Part shown: positions 49,196 to 56,734 of the stretch, one piece after another
Position numbering within the stretch: position 1 is the first letter of the stretch
Layout of the letters: each line of letters begins with the position of its first letter
Made by a program: the position numbers and the translations under genes
Assembly: GCA_965243175.1 (NCBI GenBank)
Contig: OZ251532.1
Location: 310,001 to 374,000 of the forward strand
Direction of reading: 5' to 3'
Length of the DNA stretch: 64,000 nt
From: VXYL01 sp965243175
GTDB lineage: Bacteria; Pseudomonadota; Gammaproteobacteria; Pseudomonadales; Azotimanducaceae
The notes under the pieces: model-generated
Told to the model about the DNA's origin: nothing
The model's input: only the letters and a program-made list of their open reading frames with translations
The model's database searches: none

Positions 49196-50494
49196 GTGAG
49201 CAATCACCCAACCAACTCCGCGGCCTTGCTGGCCCGCGCCGAACACTCGATTCCCGGCGGCGTCAATTCGCCGGTGCGCGCCTTTCGCGGCGTTGGCGGC
49301 ACGCCGCTCTTCTTCGAGCGCGGCCAAGGCGCCTGGGTTCAAGATGCGGACGGGCGCCGCTACGTCGACTACGTCGGTTCCTGGGGGCCGATGCTGCAAG
49401 GCCACGCTTTCGAGCCGGTAGTCGCCGCGGTGCGCGAACGCGCCCAGGCCGGTCTCGGCTTCGGCGCGCCGACGGAAATCGAGATCGACATGGCCGAGGC
49501 CGTGGTCGCCCGGGTGCCGAGCGTGGACAAGGTGCGCATGGTCAACTCCGGCACCGAGGCGGCGATGTCCGCGGTGCGCCTGGCGCGCGCTTGGACCGGG
49601 CGCGACAAGATCGTGAAGTTCCAAGGCTGCTACCACGGCCATGCCGACGCGCTGCTCGCCCACGCCGGATCGGGCGTGCTCACGCTCGGCCTGCCCGATT
49701 CGCCTGGCGTGCCCGCGGACACGGTGAAGGACACGCTCACGCTGCCGTTCAACGATGCCGATGCCGTGGCTCGCGCCTTTCAGGACGTGGGCGACGAAGT
49801 CGCCGCGGTGGTCGTGGAGCCGGTGGCCGGCAACATGGGCTGCATTCCGCCACGCCCCGGCTTTCTGCAAGCCCTGCGCGAAATCACCGCGAAGCACGGC
49901 AGCCTGCTGGTGTTCGACGAAGTGATCACCGGCTTTCGCGTGGCCGAGGGCGGCGCCCAGCGGCGCTACGACGTCGCGCCGGATCTGACGATTCTCGGCA
50001 AGGTCATCGGCGGCGGCCTGCCGGTGGGCGCGTTCGGCGGCCGGGCGGAAATCATGGAACGCATCGCGCCGGCGGGTGACGTCTACCAGGCTGGCACGCT
50101 CTCCGGCAATCCGCTGGCGATGAGCGCCGGGCTCGCCATGCTGAAGTCGTTGACGTCATCGTTCTACACCCAGCTCGCGGCCGCCACCGAACGCCTCGTC
50201 GCTGGGGTGCGTACCGCCGCCGAACGACACGGCATCGCGGCCACCGTGAACACCGTGCCTGGCATGTTCAGCCTGTTCTTCACCCCCGGGCCGGTCGCCA
50301 ACTACGACGACGTGGCGGCTGCCGACACCGGGCGCTTCGCGCGCTTCTTCCACGCCATGTTGGCGCGCGGCGTCTACTTCGCGCCTTCGGCCTTCGAGAC
50401 CGCGTTCGTCTCCGGCGCCCACGACGATCACGCCGTGGAGCACACCTTGGCGGCACTGGACGACGCCTTCGCGGAACTGGCGAGCACACCTTGA
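49196..50494 (+). CDS. hemL: glutamate-1-semialdehyde 2,1-aminomutase
   Basis: A 432-residue PLP enzyme from GTG 49196. It starts with the family block SIPGGVNSPVRAFRGVGG. The PLP-binding region includes NSGTEAAMSA and the lysine in ILGKVIGGGLPVGAFGG. It converts glutamate-1-semialdehyde to 5-aminolevulinate, the first committed tetrapyrrole precursor. Its TGA overlaps the TTG start of the adenosine-kinase-like gene. Confidence 0.95.
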   Translation: MSNHPTNSAALLARAEHSIPGGVNSPVRAFRGVGGTPLFFERGQGAWVQDADGRRYVDYVGSWGPMLQGHAFEPVVAAVRERAQAGLGFGAPTEIEIDMAEAVVARVPSVDKVRMVNSGTEAAMSAVRLARAWTGRDKIVKFQGCYHGHADALLAHAGSGVLTLGLPDSPGVPADTVKDTLTLPFNDADAVARAFQDVGDEVAAVVVEPVAGNMGCIPPRPGFLQALREITAKHGSLLVFDEVITGFRVAEGGAQRRYDVAPDLTILGKVIGGGLPVGAFGGRAEIMERIAPAGDVYQAGTLSGNPLAMSAGLAMLKSLTSSFYTQLAAATERLVAGVRTAAERHGIAATVNTVPGMFSLFFTPGPVANYDDVAAADTGRFARFFHAMLARGVYFAPSAFETAFVSGAHDDHAVEHTLAALDDAFAELASTP

Positions 50495-51486
50495 AGTACG
50501 ACATCTACGGCATCGGCAACGCCTTGGTCGATGCCGAGTACGTCATCGACGACTGCTTCCTCGGCGAAGCGGACCTGGCCAAGGGAAACATGACCTTGGT
50601 GGACGACGAGCGCATGGCGGCGCTCGAAGCCAGCCTCGACGAGCGCGGCCACGTACACACGCGCATGTCCGGGGGATCGGCGGCCAATACCGTGTTCGCC
50701 ACGCACGCCTTCGGCGGCAGCGGCATCTACTCCTGCCGGGTGGCCGACGACGATGCCGGGCGGCACTTCCTAGCGGACTTCGAGGTCGCTGGCATCGCCA
50801 CGGCCGGCACCCGAACGGCGCCGGGCCGCTCCGGGCGCTGCCTGACGCTGGTGACCGACGATGCCGAACGGACGATGGCCACCTGCCTCGGCGTCTCCGC
50901 CGATTTCGCGCCGGAGGACATCGACGAAGCGGCGCTCGCGAACTCCGCCTATCTGTACATCGAAGGCTATCTGGCGGCGCGTCCGAACGGCTGCGCAGCC
51001 GCGGTGTTGGCGCGGCAGATTGGCGAGGACGCGGCGGTACACACGAGCCTGTCGCTCTCCGATCCGTCGATGGTCGCCGGCTGCCGCGACGCGCTTGTGG
51101 AGATGCTTGGCAACGGCGTTCGGCAGCTTTTCTGCAACGCCGAGGAAGCCCTCGCTTGGGCGCACACCGATCGGCTGGACATCGCGGCCCGGGAACTGAG
51201 CGACATCGCGCCGAGCGTCAACATCACTCTGGGCGCGGAAGGCAGCCTCGCCGTCGAGCGCGGCACCGCGAAGCAGGCCGCTCCCTTCCCAACCAACGCG
51301 GTCGACACCACCGGCGCTGGCGACATCTACGCCGGCGCGGTCATCCATGCGCGCGTCAATGGCGCGGACGCAGTTGCGGCGGCGCATTTCGGCAACTTCG
51401 CCGCTTCCGAACTGGTGTCGCGGCACGGCGCCCGGCTGCCCAAAGCGGCGGACTACGCCTCTCTCAAGGGCCGCTTCAAGGGCTGA
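50491..51486 (+). CDS. PfkB-family kinase, adenosine kinase-like
   Basis: A 331-residue ribokinase-fold kinase beginning at TTG 50491 (TTGA overlap with hemL). The N-terminus YDIYGIGNALVDAEYVI and MSGGSAANTVFATHAFGG are typical of bacterial adenosine kinase-like PfkB proteins. The catalytic signature near the C-terminus is DTTGAGDIYAGA with the base Asp. It phosphorylates adenosine or a related nucleoside or sugar. Coupling to hemL is positional; no pathway link is clear. Confidence 0.88.
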   Translation: MKYDIYGIGNALVDAEYVIDDCFLGEADLAKGNMTLVDDERMAALEASLDERGHVHTRMSGGSAANTVFATHAFGGSGIYSCRVADDDAGRHFLADFEVAGIATAGTRTAPGRSGRCLTLVTDDAERTMATCLGVSADFAPEDIDEAALANSAYLYIEGYLAARPNGCAAAVLARQIGEDAAVHTSLSLSDPSMVAGCRDALVEMLGNGVRQLFCNAEEALAWAHTDRLDIAARELSDIAPSVNITLGAEGSLAVERGTAKQAAPFPTNAVDTTGAGDIYAGAVIHARVNGADAVAAAHFGNFAASELVSRHGARLPKAADYASLKGRFKG

Positions 51487-51490
51487 CGGG

Positions 51491-52213
51491 TCAAGCGTTC
51501 AAGCGCACCGGCAGCGGCCCCTCCGGGAAGATGCCCTTCGCCGCGACGCGGCAGCGCAAGGCGAGGATGCGAACGCCAGCGCCCGCCGCCCCACGCAGAG
51601 CGGCGCCGAAGGCGGGATCGATCTCGTCGGCCGGGCGCACGGCATCGATGCCGTTGTGCAGCACGCAGAACACGATGGCCGTGCGCCGACCGGTACGGGC
51701 GAGTTCCGCAAGCGCCGTGGCGTGTCGGCTCGCCCTTGCGCTCACGGCGTCAGGGAAGGCGCCGGAATCCGGCAGCTTCAAGGTCACCGCCTTGACCTCC
51801 ACCAAGGTGCCGTCGGCCAGCAGATCGAAGCGCCCGCTCTCGCCCGGAATCTTCACTTCCCGCCGCGTCGAGGCGCCGCTGGCGAAGCCCGGCAGCCGCC
51901 CCGCGGCCACCGCTTCGGCCACCAGCGCGTTCGCCCGCGCCGAGTTGATCGCCACCAGATGGCCGCTTGCGCTGCGCACCAGTTCCCAGCCGTGCCGGTA
52001 CTTGCGCCGAGGGTCGTCGGAGGTGGAGTACCAGATGGCGCTGCCCGGCTCCGCGCAGCCCGTCATCGCGCCCGTGTTCGGGCAGTGAATGGTGGTCCGC
52101 TCGCCATCGGCAGTCTCGATGTCGGCGAGAAACCGCTTGTAGCGGCGCAGCAGCACGCCGCGCCGAAGTGGTGACTCGAACTTGACGACCGCCTCCCGCG
52201 AAGGCCAACCCAT
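51491..52213 (-). CDS. sfsA: SfsA DNA-binding/nuclease-fold protein
   Basis: A 240-residue SfsA homologue. Matching blocks include RRYKRFLADIE, HCPNTGAMTGC, NSARANALVAEA and a PD-(D/E)xK-like RFDLLADGTLVEVKAVTL. SfsA was named for stimulating maltose genes in E. coli; structural data point to a nucleic acid binding fold. It is convergent with the kinase gene (4 bp between stops) and divergent from dksA, a standard sfsA-dksA arrangement in gammaproteobacteria. Confidence 0.93.
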   Translation of the reverse strand: MGWPSREAVVKFESPLRRGVLLRRYKRFLADIETADGERTTIHCPNTGAMTGCAEPGSAIWYSTSDDPRRKYRHGWELVRSASGHLVAINSARANALVAEAVAAGRLPGFASGASTRREVKIPGESGRFDLLADGTLVEVKAVTLKLPDSGAFPDAVSARASRHATALAELARTGRRTAIVFCVLHNGIDAVRPADEIDPAFGAALRGAAGAGVRILALRCRVAAKGIFPEGPLPVRLNA

Positions 52214-52326
52214 CCGCGAGCGTAGTCATCGGCGAGCGGTTTTGGTAGTTTATGCGTCCGCTCAGCGAGTCGAACGCGGTCGCCAACGACTGAGAGCGCG
52301 GAGCAGGTCAACGAGAGGCTGTGCAG

Positions 52327-52800
52327 ATGTCGGCAGAGGCCAGTACCGAGAACGCAAGCGCACCGAAGGCGAGTGCAGCCGTGGACTCGCCGTTCAGGAA
52401 CTTCGTCCCGTACGCCCCGAAGGAGGACGAGGAGTACATGAATCGGGATCAGGTCGCGCACTTTCGGCACATGCTGAACGAGTGGCGCCGCGAGCTGATG
52501 GAGCAGGTGGACCGCACGGTCAACCACCTGCAGGACGAAGCCTCGAACTTCCCCGATCCCTTGGACCGCGCAACCCAGGAAGAGGAGCTGGGCATCGAAC
52601 TGCGCACCCGCGACCGCGAGCGGCGCCTCATCTCCAAGATCAACCAGACCCTGGACCGCATCGAGCAGGACGACTACGGCTATTGCGACACCTGCGGCGT
52701 GGAAATCGGCTTGCGCCGCCTCGAAGCGCGCCCCACGGCCACCCAGTGCGTGGACTGCAAAGCCCTCGACGAACTGCGCGAGCGCCAGCTGCGCGGCTAG
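52327..52800 (+). CDS. dksA: RNA polymerase-binding transcription factor DksA
   Basis: A 157-residue DksA. A disordered N-terminus is followed by the coiled coil with NFPDPLDRATQEEELGIELR at its tip (the DxxDxA motif) and a zinc finger YCDTCGVEIG ... CVDCK. It binds the RNA polymerase secondary channel and with ppGpp represses rrn promoters such as the one at 41101. ATG 52327 is preferred over GTG 52321 because an AGAGG site is 8 bases upstream. Confidence 0.95.
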   Translation: MSAEASTENASAPKASAAVDSPFRNFVPYAPKEDEEYMNRDQVAHFRHMLNEWRRELMEQVDRTVNHLQDEASNFPDPLDRATQEEELGIELRTRDRERRLISKINQTLDRIEQDDYGYCDTCGVEIGLRRLEARPTATQCVDCKALDELRERQLRG

Positions 52801-52824
52801 GCGCTTCCGCGCCTAAGCCAAGCG

Positions 52825-53685
52825 ATGACGGCCGGCTACGTCGGTCGCTTCGCGCCAACGCCCTCCGGGCCGCTGCACTTCGGCTCCCTGCTCACCGCCA
52901 TCGCGTCCTGGCTGGATGCCCGCGCCCAAGGCGGACGCTGGCTGCTGCGCATCGACGATCTGGACACGCCGCGCGTCGTCCCCACCGCGGAAACGGACAT
53001 CCTCAACGCTCTCGATGCCCACGGCCTGCACTGGGACGGCCGGCTGCACCGCCAGAGCGAAAACGTCGAAGGCCATCGCGCCGCCCTCGACGCCTTGGGC
53101 GAACAGTGCTTCGCCTGCTCCTGCACGCGAAAGGCGCTGCGCAGTCTGCCACGGTATCCCGGCACCTGCCGGCAACGAGGGCTTCCCCGCCACGGCAACG
53201 CCGTGCGCTTTCGCATCGACGACCGATCCCGCATCGAGTTCGCCGACCGCGTGCAGGGACGCTACCGAGAGCAGTTCCCGGAAGACTTCGTCGTCTGGCG
53301 ACGCGACGACTTCGCCTCCTATCCCCTCGCCGTGGTGGTGGACGACGCCGCGATGGGCGTGACGGACATCGTGCGCGGCGCGGACCTCCTGCCGACCACG
53401 CCGAACCAACTGCGCCTGATGGCGCATCTGGGGCTGACGCCGCCACGCTACGCGCACCTCCCGGTGATCGCCGAAGCCGACGGCGTGAAGCTCTCCAAGC
53501 ACAACGCCGCCACCGCCATCGACGCCCGTTTCGCGCACCGCAACATCGCCTCGGCGCTGTGCTTGCTCGGCATGCATCCGCCGCCAGGCGACATCCACGC
53601 CATGCTCCGTTGGGCGGTTGGCCAGTGGCGCATCGAACGGCTGCCAGCCGCGACCGTGATGCCGGGCTTCGTCGCCTTGGCGTGA
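52825..53685 (+). CDS. gluQ: glutamyl-Q tRNA(Asp) synthetase
   Basis: A 286-residue truncated glutamyl-tRNA synthetase-like enzyme. It starts GYVGRFAPTPSGPLHFGSL with the HIGH-equivalent, continues RIDDLDTPR and has the KMSKS-like KLSKHNAA near residue 221. It glutamylates queuosine in the tRNA-Asp anticodon. It follows dksA by 24 bp, the typical dksA-gluQ operon. Two Cys in ACSCTRKALR could be part of the zinc site. Confidence 0.93.
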   Translation: MTAGYVGRFAPTPSGPLHFGSLLTAIASWLDARAQGGRWLLRIDDLDTPRVVPTAETDILNALDAHGLHWDGRLHRQSENVEGHRAALDALGEQCFACSCTRKALRSLPRYPGTCRQRGLPRHGNAVRFRIDDRSRIEFADRVQGRYREQFPEDFVVWRRDDFASYPLAVVVDDAAMGVTDIVRGADLLPTTPNQLRLMAHLGLTPPRYAHLPVIAEADGVKLSKHNAATAIDARFAHRNIASALCLLGMHPPPGDIHAMLRWAVGQWRIERLPAATVMPGFVALA

Positions 53686-54036
53686 GCGATCGGACCCGGT
53701 CCGCTTGACTGCAACCGCCCAAACGCACATCTTGCACGCACTCGACAACGGCTCGGAAACATGGACACGTCATTGGTGTGCGACATTTGGTGGCATTTGC
53801 TCCCGCATCCTGGGAGCGCGGGCGTCCCCGCCCGCATTCTGGTTCACGGCGTTCGCCTGTGCGGGCGAGACGCCCGCGCTCCCAGGGCCGGCCGCGGTTG
53901 GACACGCTAGCGTTTGGCGGCGAGTCGTGGTGGCTCCCAGCACTTGTGCGACCGAATGTCGCACACCCCACGTCATCGGCCAACGGGTTGCGCGGCGACC
54001 GTCTTGGACACTGAGCCGACGACGGAAACTTGCGAG
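53686..54036. other. intergenic region holding a MITE
   Basis: No gene is supported in these 351 bases. Most of the region is the 195-bp element at 53774-53968. The remaining 68 bases to the NtrC-like start carry no promoter that I can recognise. Confidence 0.65.
53774..53968. mobile_element. 195-bp MITE with ISKra4-like ends
   Basis: The ends are 17-base inverted repeats, TGGTGTGCGACATTTGG on the left and, reversed, GGGTGTGCGACATTCGG on the right. An exact 8-bp direct repeat CACGTCAT flanks it at 53766-53773 and 53969-53976. The first 12 bases of the right end equal the ends of the 1708-bp IS elements in this window (GGGTGTGCGACA). Inside is a second 16-bp perfect inverted repeat, TGGGAGCGCGGGCGTC at 53811-53826 with its complement at 53869-53884. 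It has no ORF and would need a transposase supplied in trans. Confidence 0.82.
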
Positions 54037-55362
54037 ATGCGCGTTCTCGTCATCGACCCGGCGCCGGCCAGCCGCGAGCAGCTGCGCACCGAGCTGACCG
54101 CGTTCGAGACTCAAGAAGCGGCCAGCGTGGAGGCTGCGGCGCACCTCGATTCCGCGCACTACGCGGCCATCGTCGCCAACGCCGAGTTGTTCGACGAGGC
54201 GAACGCGCTGCTGGTGTTCGCTGGCGAAACGCCGCTGGTGCTGGTCGCGGACGCGCCGAGCGTCCAACACGCCGTGGACTGCATGCGCCGAGGCGCCGCG
54301 GACTATCTGCCGAGGCCGCTCGACAGCGGTGCCTTGGCCAACGCCGTGCGACTCGGCATTGGCGACGCCGCGCCGGCGGGTTCGCCGCGCAGCCGCGACT
54401 TCGCCAACATTCTCGGCGACAGTCCGCCGATGCGGGAACTCTTCGACGCCATCCACGCCTTGGGCGAGAGCGATGGCCCGGTGCTCGTGCGCGGCGAATC
54501 GGGAACCGGCAAGACCCTGGTCACCCACGCCCTGCACGCCGCGCACAGGCGTCGCGGCGGACGACTGATTTCGCTCGACTGCGCCGCGGTGCCGGCCGCG
54601 ACGATTGCCGCCGAGTTGTTCGGCGACGGCGACCCGACGGCGCCGCCCGCTTGCGGCTTGGCCGCCGCGGCTGTGGGCGGAACGCTCCTCCTCCGCGCCG
54701 TCGAAGAACTGCCGAAGGACGCCCAAGAGATGTTGGCGCAGGCCCTCGGCGCCGCCCCTGCCCAGCTTGAAGACGAACGGCCGCCTGTCGATGTGCGCTG
54801 GGTCGCGACGACCCGCGCCGACCTCCCGCGTCTAGCTAGAAACGGCCATTTTCGTTCCGACCTGCTGGCGCTTCTCTCGGCATCCACCCTGCACGTTCCG
54901 CCGTTGCGCGACCGCGCGGCGGATGCAACCGCAATCGCCACCGCCGTTCTGGCGCGAGCAGCGGCGAAGCTCAACAAGGCGGGGATGCATTTCGCCGCCA
55001 ACGCCTTGGCCGCGATGGGCAGCTACCCGTGGCCGGGGAACGTCCGCGAGTTGGAGAACGCGGTGGAACGCGCCGTGGCGCTGGCAAGCGGCGCGACCAT
55101 CGATGCGGACCTGCTCGGCATCGGCGCCGCAACCGCGTCTCCGCCCACGACGGCATTGGCGGAAGCACAGGGCACGGCGCCGACGACCTCCGGCAGTCTG
55201 GAGAGCTTCTTCGTGCGCTTCGTCCTCGACAACCAGGACCAGTTCACGGAAACGGAGCTGGCAAGCCGCCTAGGCATCAGCCGCAAGAGCTTGTGGGAAC
55301 GCCGCCAGCGCCTGAACATACCGCGCCGCCGCACCCGGCAGCGAGGCCCCCGGAGGCGTTAG
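54037..55362 (+). CDS. NtrC-like AAA+ regulator with degenerate motifs
   Basis: A 441-residue protein laid out as receiver-like domain, AAA+ domain and Fis-type helix-turn-helix (ETELASRLGISRKSLWERRQRL). Walker A GESGTGKT is intact near residue 155. The GAFTGA loop that contacts sigma-54 is missing: the block after AAELFG reads DGDPTAPPACGL. The Walker B LDE is replaced by LRAVEEL. The receiver lacks the usual phosphoacceptor Asp (IVANAELFDE). Ligand sensing by phosphorylation and sigma-54 activation are therefore unlikely; it may work as a plain DNA-binding regulator. ATG 54037 is 68 bp after the MITE. Confidence 0.82.
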   Translation: MRVLVIDPAPASREQLRTELTAFETQEAASVEAAAHLDSAHYAAIVANAELFDEANALLVFAGETPLVLVADAPSVQHAVDCMRRGAADYLPRPLDSGALANAVRLGIGDAAPAGSPRSRDFANILGDSPPMRELFDAIHALGESDGPVLVRGESGTGKTLVTHALHAAHRRRGGRLISLDCAAVPAATIAAELFGDGDPTAPPACGLAAAAVGGTLLLRAVEELPKDAQEMLAQALGAAPAQLEDERPPVDVRWVATTRADLPRLARNGHFRSDLLALLSASTLHVPPLRDRAADATAIATAVLARAAAKLNKAGMHFAANALAAMGSYPWPGNVRELENAVERAVALASGATIDADLLGIGAATASPPTTALAEAQGTAPTTSGSLESFFVRFVLDNQDQFTETELASRLGISRKSLWERRQRLNIPRRRTRQRGPRRR

Positions 55363-56510
55363 CCGCCGTCGAACAGTTCGCTCAGTTCGGCGTCGCCGGT
55401 GATCACGTCGCGGCCGCCCGGGCCGAGGAAGCGATGCACCATCAGGCGGCGCAGTTCATCGCGTTCGCGCTCGGTGATCTCCTGGTACGCCGCGCTTTGC
55501 AGGAAGTGCTTGTAGGCACGGCTGGTGTCGTTCTTCGGCATCACGAACATCGGCGTCATGGCCTGCAGCATGGCGGCGCGCTTGCGGTCCGTGCGGTTGA
55601 CGCCAGCGCGATGCCAAGTGCGCGAGTCGTAGAGGATGATGCTGCCGGCCGGCGCTTCCACCACGTCCGCGTCCGCGCCGTTGTACGGTAGCCCCTGCGC
55701 GGCGCGGTGACCGGGCTTGGCGTGTGCCGTGGCCGTGCCCCACTGCTCCGGCGGCCCTTGGTTGCGGCTGTGCGAACCCAGCTTGAAGGCCGTGGCGCCG
55801 CGCTCCTTGGTGAACTCCGAGACGCAGACGTTGCGCTGCACGCCGAGGATCAGCTCGCCTTCGCCGCTATCGAGTCCAACCGCCCGTTCCGGCACCTTGC
55901 CGGCGACGCGGATGCCCCAGTGGTACGGATAGTCCGAGTGCCAGCCCTGCACGTTGCGCTTGCCGTCGTCCTTGCCCAGGACGATCAAGGCGGGCGTGTG
56001 CGAGAAGTGGATGTCTTGCGTATTCAGATACTGGCGAATCACCCACAGCGACACCGGCTCCGCGGCGGTCCTCGCCAACGCCGGGCTCTGGCTGAACTGC
56101 GGCGTGGCGCGATCTGGCTCGAGGTGCGCGTAGCCATCGGTGGCGGCGACGCGCTGCAAGTCGTCGACCACATCCGGCGCCAGGATGCTCGTCATGCAGA
56201 CCCAGCCGTTGGCTCGCAGCTCGCGCAGATACTCCGAAGGCCGCCTCTCGGGACCATGCGCCGGCGCGAAGGACTTGCCGGCCAGCACAACGCGACCGTT
56301 GGCGGCCTCGACCACGGCTCCGCTGACGACGTGCCGATAGCCGCCGGGACATTCGTCCCAAACGACGCGGTCGTCGGCAACGGTGGTCGCCGCGAACGCA
56401 TCGCCGTCGATGCTGGCCATGCTGCCGTCGTCGCCCACGAGCAGCACATGCCGACGCGCCGCCGGTTCGACCTTCACCGCCCGTTCGGCGAACAGTTCCT
56501 CGTGCTCCAT
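55359..56510 (-). CDS. phytanoyl-CoA dioxygenase (PhyH) family protein
   Basis: A 383-residue Fe(II)/2-oxoglutarate oxygenase. Ligands are seen in GWHSDYPYHWG (HxD near residue 191) and in TWHRAGVNRTDRKRAAML (distal His near 299 and the 2-oxoglutarate Arg). The first 90 residues are an extra N-terminal domain not found in short PhyH proteins. The substrate is unknown. Its stop overlaps the NtrC-like stop by 4 bases (convergent). Confidence 0.85.
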   Translation of the reverse strand: MEHEELFAERAVKVEPAARRHVLLVGDDGSMASIDGDAFAATTVADDRVVWDECPGGYRHVVSGAVVEAANGRVVLAGKSFAPAHGPERRPSEYLRELRANGWVCMTSILAPDVVDDLQRVAATDGYAHLEPDRATPQFSQSPALARTAAEPVSLWVIRQYLNTQDIHFSHTPALIVLGKDDGKRNVQGWHSDYPYHWGIRVAGKVPERAVGLDSGEGELILGVQRNVCVSEFTKERGATAFKLGSHSRNQGPPEQWGTATAHAKPGHRAAQGLPYNGADADVVEAPAGSIILYDSRTWHRAGVNRTDRKRAAMLQAMTPMFVMPKNDTSRAYKHFLQSAAYQEITERERDELRRLMVHRFLGPGGRDVITGDAELSELFDGG

Positions 56511-56602
56511 GCCGCGCTCCCGATCCCCACGGAGAGCCTAGCCGTTCCGCGGGTTGTTTGCAGGCGGTGTCTTGTCCAATGAGAAGTAAGCCTGAACGGG
56601 GG

Positions 56603-56646
56603 GCGCCAAGGAACAGAGCGCCGCACCAGCTCCGCACGGCGCTCAT
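56603..56646 (-). pseudogene. remnant of a partner-gene signal peptide
   Basis: From the ATG at 56646 the minus strand reads MSAVRSWCGALFLGA, nearly identical to MSALRSWCGALFLGA of the intact partner gene at 58033. After 15 codons similarity ends. The surrounding 58 bases (56603-56660) match 57990-58047 with one difference. It is the start of a lost second copy. Confidence 0.85.
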
Positions 56647-56723
56647 CGAATGCACTCCATCCGATCTTTGCCCATCACGCCCAACGTCGCGAAGCGGATG
56701 GGGATTCTGTAGTGCCTGACTTG
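56643..56723 (-). pseudogene. remnant of a second RHS C-terminal tip
   Basis: On the minus strand the fragment reads IPIRFATLGVMG then KDRMECIR and a stop. It matches two separated parts of the intact RHS tip (IPIRFVTLGVMG at 58400-58450 and the terminal DRMECIR), with the metallopeptidase part between them deleted. The stop overlaps the remnant partner start as ATGA, just as in the intact pair. Confidence 0.82.
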
Positions 56724-56734
56724 GGTCGGAGCGT

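Noticed and set aside
53811..53884. The 16-bp inverted arms as a CRISPR or terminator
   Set aside because: There is a single pair, no spacer array and no T-run; it is better explained as the interior of the MITE. No CRISPR array was seen anywhere in the window.
53770..54726. A 318-codon frame antisense to the NtrC-like gene
   Set aside because: Antisense to a gene with clear Walker A and helix-turn-helix motifs and running through the MITE.
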